DNA from: Curtobacterium sp. 'Ferrero'
Lineage (GTDB): Bacteria; Actinomycetota; Actinomycetes; Actinomycetales; Microbacteriaceae
Length of the DNA stretch: 56,467 nt
Assembly: GCF_002412165.1 (NCBI RefSeq)
Contig: NZ_NXIA01000019.1
Coordinates: 1 to 56,467, forward strand
Direction: 5' to 3'
Below, in pieces: positions 47,404-56,467 of this stretch. The position numbers were made by a program, and so were the translations under genes. Under the pieces are notes generated by a model. The model had not been told where the DNA came from. It was given only the letters and a program-made list of their open reading frames with translations, and searched no databases. Position 1 is the first letter of the stretch. Every line of letters starts with the position of its first letter.

Positions 47404-48288
47404 TCACGCCGCCGTTCGTCTCCGACGGGCGAACGCCTGCCGGAGTCGCTCGAAGAGCACCGCCGGCCGTGATGCATCGGCGCGGGTGGCGTGGATGACG
47501 AGCCAGTCGTTGACCGCGAGACCGTTGTCCCGTCGTTGATCGTGCTCGAACGTGTCGCGCTCCCGGTGGTGGGCTCCGTCGTACTCGAGGGCGATCCGGT
47601 ACTCCGGCCAGGCCATGTCGACGCGCGCGAGGAACAGCCCGTCCTTGTCGAAGACCTCCACCTGCAGCTGTGGCTCGGGAAAGCCGGCGTCGACGACCGC
47701 GAGCCGGAGCCACGTCTCCATCGGCGAGTCCGCTCCGACCCGCACGAGGTCGAGCACGGCTCTGGCGACCGCGTTCGCGTGACTCCCCGGGACGATCGCT
47801 GCCGCGAGTTCATCGACCGTCGACGGTCCCCCGACCCGGACGAGGTGGTCTGCGACCGCTACCGATTCGCGGAGGGTGAGGAGCCGAACGCTCTCGCGCC
47901 ACGCCTGCGCGGGCTCGCTGACTCGGACACCACCCCGGACGGTCACGTGGGCACCGTGGCGACGACGGTGCCCGACGACTCCGCGCCGGCGCATCACCGG
48001 CCCGCTCCCCGCAGTCGTCACGTGCACGGCCCCGTCGACCACTCGAGAGGGGAGCGGAGCGCCCCAGATGACGAGCGCCGACGTGTGGCTGACGTACTGA
48101 TCCGAGCGGAGGACGAGCGCGACTGCGCGGACGAGCGGCATCGCGGAGTCGGTCGTGCGCACGCCGCGCGTCGGTCGGACGAGGTCGGCCCGACGAAGCC
48201 TGTTCGGCCCGACGCCGGCCTCCAGGGCGTCACGGACGAGGAACACCTCAGGATCGAGTTCCGCGGGCAGCGGGCGGGGCTTGGTCAT
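47404..48288 (-). CDS. AbiEi/DUF559-like protein with putative PD-(D/E)XK nuclease fold
   Basis: A 294-residue protein. The N-terminal part (VRDALEAGVGPNRLRRADLVRPTRGVRT) resembles the winged helix of AbiEi-type antitoxins. The C-terminal region contains VDMAWPEYRIALEYDGAHHRERDTF, a pattern fitting the Asp-x(n)-Glu-x-Asp core of DUF559/Vsr-like nucleases. Such fusions are widespread in actinobacteria and are usually solitary; no AbiEii toxin gene is adjacent. The start is ATG 48288 (MTKPRPLPAEL). Both flanks carry copies of the same 16-bp motif, raising the question of mobility or self-recognition. Confidence 0.78.
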   Translation of the reverse strand: MTKPRPLPAELDPEVFLVRDALEAGVGPNRLRRADLVRPTRGVRTTDSAMPLVRAVALVLRSDQYVSHTSALVIWGAPLPSRVVDGAVHVTTAGSGPVMRRRGVVGHRRRHGAHVTVRGGVRVSEPAQAWRESVRLLTLRESVAVADHLVRVGGPSTVDELAAAIVPGSHANAVARAVLDLVRVGADSPMETWLRLAVVDAGFPEPQLQVEVFDKDGLFLARVDMAWPEYRIALEYDGAHHRERDTFEHDQRRDNGLAVNDWLVIHATRADASRPAVLFERLRQAFARRRRTAA

Positions 48289-48382
48289 CCCGAGAGTCTC
48301 GGGCCGGGGCGTGCCCGGCGACCTGCTCCGGACGCAACCTGTGGAGAACGAGCCGAGCCGCGCCTCCCGTGCGGAACGCAGC

Positions 48383-48398
48383 GGTCGCACGACATGCC
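48383..48398 (+). repeat. Third copy of the 16-bp GGTCGCACGACATGCC motif
   Basis: An exact partner of the motif left of the gene at 47404-48288. Further GGTCGCA half-copies follow at 48415-48421, and an inverted one ends at 48465 (48454-48465), forming a possible stem. Confidence 0.75.
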
Positions 48399-48476
48399 AC
48401 CTGCGCGACGGCGTGGTCGCACGAACGGTCGCCCGCCGGCGCTAGAGCCGACACGTTCTGCGACCAGCGCCCCCAA

Positions 48477-48530
48477 GACAGCACGCGCACACGCACGCGC
48501 GCACGCCGCCGCGCGCGCCCGACGCCCCCG
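48477..48530. repeat. Alternating purine-pyrimidine (CA/CG) stretch
   Basis: About 50 nt dominated by CG and CA dinucleotide steps (for example GCGCACACGCACGCGCGCACG), between the DUF559-like gene and the groEL terminator. Such tracts can adopt Z-DNA under supercoiling. Confidence 0.6.
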
Positions 48531-48537
48531 CACACGC

Positions 48538-48576
48538 GGAAGGGCCCCCGCACGCGCAGTGTGCGAGGGCCCTTCC
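48538..48576 (-). terminator. Terminator hairpin of groEL
   Basis: GGAAGGGCCC (48538-48547) pairs with GGGCCCTTCC (48567-48576), with an additional inner stem (GCAC/GTGC). It lies 11 nt past the groEL stop. Confidence 0.8.
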
Positions 48577-48587
48577 GACCACCGGGA

Positions 48588-50342
<1,755 letters not shown>

Positions 50343-50421
50343 TCATGTCCGGTCCGCCGGTCGGTCGGTGGACCCGCGAGCGCACCGCGCGCTGCGCACG
50401 GGCGACGCCCCGCACACGACG

Positions 50422-50451
50422 GACGCGCCGTCCCTGTGGGGACGGCGCGTC
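50422..50451 (-). terminator. Terminator hairpin of cspA
   Basis: Perfect 13-bp inverted repeat (50422-50434, 50439-50451) with loop TGTG, 17 nt past the cspA stop. Confidence 0.85.
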
Positions 50452-50468
50452 GTGGATCGTCGTGGGTG

Positions 50469-50672
50469 TCAGGCGGGCCGCACTGCCTCCGCCTGCGGGC
50501 CCTTCGCGCCGGTGCCGACGTCGAACGTGACCGCCTGCCCCTCCTCGAGGACCTTGTAGCCCGACATGTCGATGGCCGAGTAGTGCACGAAGACGTCCTG
50601 GCCACCTCCGTCGACGGTGATGAAGCCGAAGCCCTTCTCGGCGTTGAACCACTTGACCGTTCCGTTGGCCAT
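50469..50672 (-). CDS. Cold-shock protein CspA family
   Basis: A 67-residue single cold-shock domain: [53 protein letters not shown]1 (KGFGFI) and RNP2 (VFVHYS) bind single-stranded nucleic acid; it acts as an RNA chaperone. The leader of about 180 nt before the ATG is long, as in cold-induced csp genes, and may fold for temperature control, although I could not define a structure. Own terminator downstream. Confidence 0.95.
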   Translation of the reverse strand: MANGTVKWFNAEKGFGFITVDGGGQDVFVHYSAIDMSGYKVLEEGQAVTFDVGTGAKGPQAEAVRPA

Positions 50673-50851
50673 GATTGTTGCTCCCTGGTGGTGCTGCTGC
50701 GATCGGCGGCGCCGACGGTGCGGCACCTCGGAGCGACTCTTGCGCACCCGCAGCGATTCGACAAGGGGTGTGACGTTCTTTCACGACGATGCCGTGAGAA
50801 CGCAACGCGCCGGAAACACCACCGTCACGAGGACGGCACGGAACGGGTCGC

Positions 50852-51445
50852 TCAGCCGGTGTAGTCGGCTCCGAGCACCACCGTCACGTCGGCGTTCGGG
50901 AACGCCGCCGACTGCTGCACCGCGGTCGTGCCGAGGGACTTCGCGATGCCCTGGGCGACGGCCGCCGAGGCCGCCTGCCGGTAGTACACGATCGTCTGCG
51001 TCGACCCGGTCGTGCCCGCGTCGCCGGTCGACGTGATCTTCCACCCGGCACCGGTCAGCGCCGTGGTCGCACGCCCGGCGAGGCCCGTCGTGGTCGTCCC
51101 GTTCAGCACGACGACGCTCGTGGTGCCCTGCTGCGCGGGGGTCGCAGCCGCCGCTGCCCCCGAGCCTGCCCCGGTGCTGCTCGACGGCGAGGCGGACGGC
51201 GACGTGGTCGCCTTCGGCGTGCTCGTCGCCGACGGTGTCGTGGCGGTCCCGCTGTCCGGCGTGGACACGCTGCCGCTGAGGAGCGCGAGCACGAGCACCC
51301 CGATACCGACGAGCACGCCGGTCGCGAGCGCGGCCCAGGCGAACACGATCCAGCCGCGGCCGCGACGCTGCGGTCCGCGGTGCGCGCCGACCCGCGGCCC
51401 CTCGGTGACGTCGTCGAACCGGTCTCGGGGGTAGTGCTCGGTCAT
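50852..51445 (-). CDS. LytR_C-domain membrane protein
   Basis: A 197-residue single-pass membrane protein. A short basic cytoplasmic part is followed by a membrane helix (WIVFAWAALATGVLVGIGVLVLALLSG), a Ser/Thr/Pro linker (STPDSGTATTPSATSTPKAT and onward) and an extracellular LytR_C domain (TTSVVVLNGTTTTGLAGRATTALTGAGWKI to FPNADVTVVLGADY). Such proteins accompany cell-wall polymer metabolism. The ATG overlaps the stop of the DUF3263 gene by 4 nt, a conserved actinobacterial pair. Confidence 0.9.
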   Translation of the reverse strand: MTEHYPRDRFDDVTEGPRVGAHRGPQRRGRGWIVFAWAALATGVLVGIGVLVLALLSGSVSTPDSGTATTPSATSTPKATTSPSASPSSSTGAGSGAAAAATPAQQGTTSVVVLNGTTTTGLAGRATTALTGAGWKITSTGDAGTTGSTQTIVYYRQAASAAVAQGIAKSLGTTAVQQSAAFPNADVTVVLGADYTG

Positions 51446-51741
51446 CGGTCCTCTTCACGTGGGTCGGGAGCTGCCCCGGGCTGCACGAACCGCCGTGCCG
51501 CGCGGGCCGCGGTCCGTGCGCGCCGCAGCCGCTGCAGCCGGGTCACCAGCTGCGGGTCGTGTGCCAGCGCCGCCGGGGAGTCGATCACCCGGTCGAGCAC
51601 CTGGTAGTACCGCGCCGGGGACATCTCGAACTCGACCCGGATCTCGGCCTCCTTGGAGCGGTCGTGCCGTGCCCGGTCGTGCTCGAACGCGAGCACGCGC
51701 AGGTCGAGCTCACTGAGCGCGTCTGCGGGGGTGGTGGTCAC
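51442..51741 (-). CDS. DUF3263-family small DNA-binding-like protein
   Basis: A 99-residue protein matching DUF3263: ALSELDLRVLAFEHDRARHDRSKEAEIRVEFEMSPARYYQVLDRVIDSPAALAHDPQLVTRL. The middle helices resemble a helix-turn-helix in which MSPARYYQVL would be the recognition part. The C-terminus is Arg/Ala-rich. The start is a GTG at 51741 (a GTA codon precedes it). The overlap with the LytR_C gene indicates coupled translation; function is unknown beyond probable DNA binding. Confidence 0.88.
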   Translation of the reverse strand: MTTTPADALSELDLRVLAFEHDRARHDRSKEAEIRVEFEMSPARYYQVLDRVIDSPAALAHDPQLVTRLQRLRRARTAARAARRFVQPGAAPDPREEDR

Positions 51742-51839
51742 TACCGGGTTCCGATCGGGGACGGGGAACGGGTCTCGCACATCGTAGGGGCGGTGTGCTG
51801 CCGGACCCTGGCACGGGGCTGGACTGTCGCGAACACCGG

Positions 51840-52913
51840 TCACAGGTTCGGGTCGCGGAGCCACCGCACCCGCGTGCCGAACGGGTCGGTCACCGCCACG
51901 GCGACGCCGTCGAGCGAGACGGTCGCGAACGCGCCGGGGTCGTCGACGTCCACCGTGTCCGGGAGCGTCGACCGGACGCCCGCGAGGATCCCGGTCCGCT
52001 CCAGGGCGATCCAGTGCACGTCCCGCTCCCGGAGCCGGTCGACCACGCGCTGGCGGTCGGGGCCGGGCACGTACACGAGCGTCCCGGTCGTCAGGACGAC
52101 CGGGAGGCAGTCGTCCAGCAGGTGGTCGAGTGCGCGGTCCAGGTCGCCCGGCAGGGCTCCGCGCAGCCGGACGCGAGGCACGGCGAGCGCCGCCGACGCC
52201 GCTTCTCGCATCAGGGCGGTGCGGTCCGTCGCCTCGGGGGGAACCGCCTCGACCAGGCGGTCGAACGCGCCCGGCACGGCCAGGTCGATCGGGTTCGGGT
52301 CGAGCGTCACCCGTGCGCCGACGACGATCGGCCGCGCTGCCGGTGCCGGGACGGGCCCCGTGGCAGTGGCGGTGAGGTGCAGTGCGGGCTCGCCGGCCGC
52401 GGTGTGCATCCGCACGCGTTCGGTCCGCGCCCCCGGACGGACCCCGCGCCCCGTACCGACGGGGCGCGGAGTCCGTCGCGGGGCGCGCTCCGGCCCGTCG
52501 GACCCGATGACGTAGTCGAGCGTGACGCGGTCCGGGATCGCGCAGAGCCCCGCCGCGGCACCCGCGTCGACGAGCCCGAGCGGGCGCGACGTCCGCTCGG
52601 CGAGCGCCGCGAAGAGCGGGACGACCGGTGCGAGCCGACGCGGGTCGTTGGCCTGCACCGTGGCGGAGGCGAGCGCCGTGACGAACGCGGGCCGTGCCTC
52701 CCGTCCGAGTGCGCGGAGCGCGTCGGGGTCAGACGGGTCGGCGCCCAGCCGACGGGCGACCGCGAAGACCAGCTCCGGCTGGCGGCGCTGCTCGGGCACC
52801 TCGTCGAGGAGCGCGACGAGGGTGTCGTCGACGGACCGTGCCCACGCCGCGTAGGACGGCGAGACCGCCTCGATGCGGTCGGCGTAGGCGCGGTAGCGGT
52901 CGCGCGTCGTCAC
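51840..52913 (-). CDS. DUF2332-family protein
   Basis: A 357-residue soluble protein of the DUF2332 family. Seen: YRAYADRIEAVSPSYAAWARSVDDTLVALLDEVP at the start, LGLVDAGAAAGLCAIPDRVTLDYV in the middle (resembling an S-adenosylmethionine-binding loop) and LPVVLTTGTLVYVPGPDRQRVVDRLRERDVHWIALE towards the end. The fold suggests a methyltransferase-like Rossmann domain, but activity is unproven. The GTG overlaps the stop of the GNAT gene by 4 nt (GTGA). The central stretch (residues about 140-165) is a low-complexity Arg/Pro/Gly insertion. Confidence 0.82.
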   Translation of the reverse strand: MTTRDRYRAYADRIEAVSPSYAAWARSVDDTLVALLDEVPEQRRQPELVFAVARRLGADPSDPDALRALGREARPAFVTALASATVQANDPRRLAPVVPLFAALAERTSRPLGLVDAGAAAGLCAIPDRVTLDYVIGSDGPERAPRRTPRPVGTGRGVRPGARTERVRMHTAAGEPALHLTATATGPVPAPAARPIVVGARVTLDPNPIDLAVPGAFDRLVEAVPPEATDRTALMREAASAALAVPRVRLRGALPGDLDRALDHLLDDCLPVVLTTGTLVYVPGPDRQRVVDRLRERDVHWIALERTGILAGVRSTLPDTVDVDDPGAFATVSLDGVAVAVTDPFGTRVRWLRDPNL

Positions 52914-53377
52914 GCGCGGTGCATCCCGACGTGCCGGATGCCGGCCTCGACGTAGGGCTCGCCGAACCGGACGAAGCCGTGTCGCTCGTACAGCCCGGCG
53001 ACGTACTCCTGTGCGTGCAGGACGAACGGCTCGTGCCCGTGCTCCGCGAGGACCGCGGCGACCAGGCGACCGGCGATGCCCTTCCCGCGGTGTCCGGGAT
53101 CGGTCGCGACCCGGCCGATCACCCAAGACGGCGGTGCGGAACCGTCGGGGTGCGGCTCGTCCGGTGCCGGTCGGACCAGGCGCAGGTACCCGACCGCTGC
53201 GGTGTCGGTTCCGAACCACCAGTGCTCGGTGTCGGCGTGGCGGTCGCGGCCGTCGAAGTCCTCGGCCGTGACGCGTTGCTCGAGGGCGAAGACGCGGTTG
53301 CGGAGCACCACGATGCCGTACAGTTCGTCCGTCGTCAGGCGGTCCCAGCGGGCACAGCGCACGGAATGTTCGGACAT
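52910..53377 (-). CDS. GNAT-family N-acetyltransferase (ElaA-like)
   Basis: A 156-residue acyl-CoA acetyltransferase of the ElaA subgroup. Seen: ELYGIVVLRNRVFALEQRVTAEDFDGRD, the central WWFGTDTAAVGYLRLV strand and the CoA pyrophosphate loop VATDPGHRGKGIAGRLVAAVL, then HAQEYVAGLYERHGFVRFGEPYVEAGIRHVGM. Substrate unknown. The gene precedes DUF2332 with overlapping stop and start, and diverges from msrB with 56 nt between them. Confidence 0.92.
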   Translation of the reverse strand: MSEHSVRCARWDRLTTDELYGIVVLRNRVFALEQRVTAEDFDGRDRHADTEHWWFGTDTAAVGYLRLVRPAPDEPHPDGSAPPSWVIGRVATDPGHRGKGIAGRLVAAVLAEHGHEPFVLHAQEYVAGLYERHGFVRFGEPYVEAGIRHVGMHRA

Positions 53378-53433
53378 CGGCGCGAGTTTACTGGAGGTGG
53401 CCGTCCACCAGCGGCCGGAAGCAGGAGGAAGCA

Positions 53434-53835
53434 ATGGCATACAACGTCGACAAGTCCGACGCCCAGTGGCGCGAGGAGCTCTCCCCGGACCAGTACGCCG
53501 TCCTGCGTCAGGCCGGCACGGAGCGCCCGTGGACGGGTGAGCTGCTGGACGAGGAGCGCGCCGGCGTCTACACGTGTGCGGCGTGCGGTGCGGAGCTGTT
53601 CAAGAGCGGCACGAAGTTCGACTCCGGCTGCGGCTGGCCGTCGTTCTACGAGTCGGTCCGGCCCGAGGCCGTGCAGCTCATCGAGGACAACTCGCTCGGC
53701 ATGCAGCGCACCGAGGTCCGCTGCGCGAACTGCGGCTCCCACCTGGGCCACGTGTTCCCGGACGGCTTCGGCACCCCGACGGGCGACCGCTACTGCATGA
53801 ACTCGATCTCGCTGAACTTCCAGGCGAACGAGTGA
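53434..53835 (+). CDS. msrB: Peptide-methionine (R)-S-oxide reductase MsrB
   Basis: A 133-residue zinc-containing MsrB that repairs Met-R-sulfoxide in proteins. Zinc ligands Cys48, Cys51, Cys97 and Cys100 (CAAC and CANC); catalytic Cys121 (RYCMNS) and possible recycling Cys66 (GCGWPSF). Conserved HLGHVFPDG and NSISLNF are present. The ATG follows AGGAGG at proper spacing. Standard length; cytosolic, reduced by thioredoxin or mycothiol systems. tRNA-Thr follows by 33 nt on the same strand. Confidence 0.96.
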   Translation: MAYNVDKSDAQWREELSPDQYAVLRQAGTERPWTGELLDEERAGVYTCAACGAELFKSGTKFDSGCGWPSFYESVRPEAVQLIEDNSLGMQRTEVRCANCGSHLGHVFPDGFGTPTGDRYCMNSISLNFQANE

Positions 53836-53868
53836 GCCCGGACGCGTCCCGCTAGAGTGGGCGCGTCA

Positions 53869-53941
53869 GCCGGCATGGCGCAATTGGTAGCGCACCGTAC
53901 TTGTAATACGGGGGTTGCGGGTTCGAGTCCCGCTGCCGGCC
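53869..53941 (+). tRNA. tRNA-Thr (anticodon UGU)
   Basis: Cloverleaf: acceptor GCCGGCA/TGCCGGC, D-stem GCGC/GCGC, anticodon stem CCGTA/TACGG with loop CTTGTAA (anticodon TGT), T-stem GCGGG/CCCGC with TTCGAGT loop. CCA is not encoded. It reads ACA and ACG-type codons by wobble. Confidence 0.95.
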
Positions 53942-53977
53942 CTGCTGATCCGGGTCCTCGACCCGCGGCGAGCAAAG

Positions 53978-54011
53978 CGGAGGCCCGGGCGAGTGATCGC
54001 CCGGGCCTCCG
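53978..54011 (+). terminator. Terminator after tRNA-Thr
   Basis: Perfect 15-bp inverted repeat (53978-53992, 53997-54011) with loop GTGA, 37 nt past the tRNA. Confidence 0.85.
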
Positions 54012-54159
54012 GCGTACGTGGAACACGGATCAGGGGGTGTTCCTCATCGCTCGACACGGTAACCAGCCGGTCGTGGCACGAGGATGACACCTCACCGAAG
54101 TGGATGTAAACCGGTCCGTGCCGGATTCGCGGCTTCCCGCACGAACGCGCAGCGGACGG

Positions 54160-55191
54160 TCAGCGACCGCCCGTGATCTTCCGCTCCCGCTGCGCGACAC
54201 CCGCGGTGCCGTAGGGGTAGTCGTCGATCCGCGGCGCGCTGACCTCGTTCAGGCGGTCGAGCTCTGCGGGGTCGAGCACCAGGTCCGCTGCACCGAGGTT
54301 GTCCTCGAGTTGCGAGACCGTCCGCGCGCCGAGGATGACGCTCGTGACCGCGGGGCGGGCGAGCAGCCACGCGAGCGCCACCTGCGACTTCGAGGCGCCG
54401 TGCGCGTCGGCGATGGCGGACACGGCGTCGAGGACGGCCCACGTGCGCTCGTCGGAGTTGCGGGCCTCCCAGGCCTCCATGCCGCGCTGCGGGTTCTCGC
54501 CGAGGCGGGTGGCCCCGGTCGGTGCCTCGTCGCGCTGGTACTTGCCGGAGAGCCAGCCACCGGCGAGGGGCGACCACGGCAGCAGTCCGATCCCGGCGTC
54601 GAGGCACGCGGGGACGACCTCGTGCTCGATGTCGCGGACGAGGAGGTTGTACTGCGGCTGCAGGGTCACGGGCGGTGCCCATCCGTGCGCCTTGGCTTCG
54701 TAGACCGCCTTCGTCACCTGGTAGCCGAGGTAGTTCGAGAAGCCGTACGACCCGATCTTGCCGGCCGAGACGGCGTCGTCGAGGAAGCGCAGGGTCTCCT
54801 CGATCGGCGTCAGCGCGTCCCACGCGTGCATCTGGTACAGGTCGATGGTCTCGACGCCGAGCCGCTCCAGCGAGGCGTCGAGGGCACGGGACAGGTGCCG
54901 GCGGGAGAGACCGAGGTCGTTCGGCCCGTCACCCTGCGGGAAGCGGCCCTTCGTGGCGAGGACGACCTGCTGGGCCTCGGTCGGGTGGGCCTTGAGCCAG
55001 CGGCCGATGATCCGCTCGGACTCGTTGCCGGAGTACACGTCCGCCGTGTCGACCAGGGTGCCGCCCGCGGCGACGAACGTGTCGATGATCTGGTGGGAGG
55101 TGGGTTCGTCGGCCTCACTGCCGAACGTCATGGTGCCGAGGGTCAGCGTCGACACCGATGTCCCGCTGTTGCCGAGGAGTCTGTAGTCCAT
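54160..55191 (-). CDS. Aldo/keto reductase
   Basis: A 343-residue aldo/keto reductase of the large AKR5/12-like group. Tetrad: Asp and Tyr (LVDTADVYSGNESERIIG), Lys (VLATKGRFPQG) and His (IDLYQMHAWD). Late cofactor region: VILGARTVSQLEDNLGAADLVL. Full length from ATG 55191 (MDYRLLGNSGTSVSTLTLGTMTFG). Substrate unknown. It may be co-transcribed with the alpha/beta hydrolase upstream, 87 nt away on the same strand. Confidence 0.93.
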   Translation of the reverse strand: MDYRLLGNSGTSVSTLTLGTMTFGSEADEPTSHQIIDTFVAAGGTLVDTADVYSGNESERIIGRWLKAHPTEAQQVVLATKGRFPQGDGPNDLGLSRRHLSRALDASLERLGVETIDLYQMHAWDALTPIEETLRFLDDAVSAGKIGSYGFSNYLGYQVTKAVYEAKAHGWAPPVTLQPQYNLLVRDIEHEVVPACLDAGIGLLPWSPLAGGWLSGKYQRDEAPTGATRLGENPQRGMEAWEARNSDERTWAVLDAVSAIADAHGASKSQVALAWLLARPAVTSVILGARTVSQLEDNLGAADLVLDPAELDRLNEVSAPRIDDYPYGTAGVAQRERKITGGR

Positions 55192-55278
55192 GGCCGGGAC
55201 GGTACGCCGGGGCTGCTCTCCCAGCGAGGACCTGCGAGTACCCCTCAGCGCACCCCGGACACGGTGCGCCGCGGACGC

Positions 55279-56058
55279 TCAGCCCCGCAGGAACGCGATC
55301 GCCGCCTGCCGGAAGTCCCGCGACGTCGGGGCGTTGAAGTGGTTCCGCCCCGGGATCTCGAAGAACGCGGCGTCCGGTGCCGCCGCCGCGAGCCGGACCG
55401 CGCTGTCCTTGATGCCGTCCTCGCTCCCCGCCGCCATGAGCAGCGGCTGCGCGGGTGCGTTCGCCGGCGTCGGCTCGATGCTGTCCCGCATGCCCTCGAC
55501 CATCGCGACGAGCGCCCGCAGGTCGTTGCCCTCGACGTTCCCCGCCATGGTGAGGTACCCGTTCGTCACGCGGTCCTCGATCGGGGTCCCGTCGGCCAGG
55601 TACGCCTTCGCCTGGTCGACGGCGACCCGGCGCATCGGGTCGGCGTCCGGGATGCCGCCGAGGACGGCGCGCGAGACCCGGTCGGGCAGCTGCTCGGCGG
55701 TGTGCCACCCGACCCGCGCTCCGAGGGAGTAGCCGAGGTAGGCGACGTCGTCGAGCAGGTACGTGTCGATGACGGTCACGACGTCGGCGACGAGCGCCTG
55801 CATCGAGTAGGCCGACGGCTCGTGCGGCTTCGAGGACGCGCCGTGCCCGCGCTGGTCGATCGCGACGACGCGGTAGCCTGCCCGGACCAGGTCGCGGGTC
55901 CAGCCGGAGGCGTGCCAGTTGAGCAGGGCGCCGGATGCGAACCCGTGCACGGCGACGACGACAGGGGCGTCCGGGTCGCCGAAGTCGTAGGTGGCGATCT
56001 GGAGGCCGTCCGGGGACATCACGGCACGGGGACGGGGCGCTTCGGGGACGAGTGACAT
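55279..56058 (-). CDS. Alpha/beta-hydrolase
   Basis: A 259-residue hydrolase. Catalytic Ser in the nucleophile elbow GYSLGA, oxyanion-hole region VHGFASGALLNWHASGW, and catalytic His in NHFNAPTS; the Asp is likely in MAAGSEDGIKD. No signal peptide, so cytosolic. Substrate unknown; it resembles esterase/peroxidase-type hydrolases. The start at 56058 is divergent from nnrE with 34 nt between them. Confidence 0.92.
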   Translation of the reverse strand: MSLVPEAPRPRAVMSPDGLQIATYDFGDPDAPVVVAVHGFASGALLNWHASGWTRDLVRAGYRVVAIDQRGHGASSKPHEPSAYSMQALVADVVTVIDTYLLDDVAYLGYSLGARVGWHTAEQLPDRVSRAVLGGIPDADPMRRVAVDQAKAYLADGTPIEDRVTNGYLTMAGNVEGNDLRALVAMVEGMRDSIEPTPANAPAQPLLMAAGSEDGIKDSAVRLAAAAPDAAFFEIPGRNHFNAPTSRDFRQAAIAFLRG

Positions 56059-56092
56059 GTCGCCTCCAGGCTAGCGGGGCACTGTGGACGGC

Positions 56093-56467
56093 ATGGACGG
56101 GTACGGGGCCGATCAGATCCGCGCGGCCGAGCGGCCGCACCTCGACGCGGGCGAACCGCTCATGCAGCGCGCGGCGGACGGCCTCGCGCGGATCGTCGCC
56201 GGGCTCCTCGACGACCCGGCGGTCCGGCCGGGTGACGGTCCGGGGTCGGTCCTGCTGCTGGTGGGCAGTGGCGACAACGGCGGTGACGCACTGTTCGCGG
56301 GTGCCCGCCTGGCATCGGACGGGAGGCACGTGACGGTGCTGCGCGTCGGCTCGCGTGTCCACGAGGCGGGCCTGGCAGCGGCGCTGGGCGCCGGGGCGCG
56401 CCTGCTGGACGGCCCGGACGACGCGGGCGGCACGCCGGCGACGGCCGCTGCGGGCCCTGCGGGCGCG
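56093..56467 (+). CDS. nnrE: NAD(P)H-hydrate epimerase, 5' part (cut by window end)
   Basis: The first 125 codons of a YjeF_N-domain protein, with no stop before the window ends. The nucleotide-binding hallmark GSGDNGGDALFAGARLA is visible, following MDGYGADQIRAAERPHL, which matches the family start. It would epimerise damaged (hydrated) NAD(P)H; many bacteria fuse this to a C-terminal dehydratase, which cannot be judged here. A GTG nine bases upstream is an alternative start. Confidence 0.85.
   Translation, partial: MDGYGADQIRAAERPHLDAGEPLMQRAADGLARIVAGLLDDPAVRPGDGPGSVLLLVGSGDNGGDALFAGARLASDGRHVTVLRVGSRVHEAGLAAALGAGARLLDGPDDAGGTPATAAAGPAGA

Noticed and set aside
47404..48288. Type IV AbiE toxin-antitoxin system
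   Set aside because: Only an AbiEi-like N-terminal domain is present, fused to a nuclease-like domain; no AbiEii nucleotidyltransferase gene lies on either side.

Overview
This is a very GC-rich, gene-dense chromosomal window from an actinobacterium, most likely the family Microbacteriaceae and possibly Curtobacterium. The evidence is strong G/C at third codon positions, frequent GTG starts, a DUF3263 gene followed by a LytR_C gene, a cold-shock gene coupled to a DUF3027 gene, an XPB-type helicase with its helicase-associated neighbour, an unlinked groEL with CIRCE operators, and a sortase-E-like LAYTG surface anchor. No transposase, integrase, phage gene or CRISPR array was seen.

Layout. 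0-5.2 kb: an aldo/keto reductase, a small lipoprotein, a quinone oxidoreductase and a polar amino-acid ABC importer (ATPase, permease, binding lipoprotein). 5.5-9.1 kb: three genes joined by 4-nt overlaps on the minus strand, namely a divergent S-adenosylhomocysteine-hydrolase-like protein, an MtaD-type amidohydrolase (deaminase) and a DUF985 cupin. I read this as a possible deamination-first S-adenosylhomocysteine salvage operon; the overlaps are seen, the pathway is inference. 9.2-10.6 kb: a PrsW-family membrane protease and a mycoredoxin-like protein.

10.6-21.8 kb: an apparently complete non-phosphorylative L-fucose locus. The plus strand carries fuconolactonase, an FAH-family hydrolase, an SDR dehydrogenase and a FadR-type regulator. 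The minus strand carries L-fuconate dehydratase, a sugar ABC importer without its own ATPase, alpha-L-fucosidase, a mutarotase and a fucose-dehydrogenase-type aldo/keto reductase. Three copies of a 17-bp dyad (GACATnGGATG core) lie before both arms and inside the plus arm and are probably the operators.

22-25.8 kb: a DHA2 drug exporter with its TetR regulator, then a GntR regulator. 25.9-32.3 kb: a phosphotransferase, a hypothetical protein, flotillin, NAD synthetase, a tiny His/Asp-rich ORF and a large LAYTG-anchored surface protein with a highly structured leader. 32.7-41 kb: a membrane protein, a TetR/aldo-keto reductase divergon with two operators, tRNA-Arg(CCU), HNH endonuclease, NlpC/P60 peptidase, DtxR-type regulator, SerC, DUF3027 and cold-shock proteins, and a small membrane protein. 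41-48.3 kb: helicase-associated protein, XPB helicase, a two-component system and a DUF559/AbiEi-like protein. 48.6-56.5 kb: GroEL, CspA, LytR_C, DUF3263, DUF2332, GNAT acetyltransferase, MsrB, tRNA-Thr(UGU), aldo/keto reductase, alpha/beta hydrolase and a 3'-truncated NAD(P)H-hydrate epimerase.

Between genes there is a family of long GC-rich palindromes (arm core GGACGGGAGGCGCGGTGC, at least seven copies), which probably act as terminators and behave like a REP family. Several smaller repeat families also occur.
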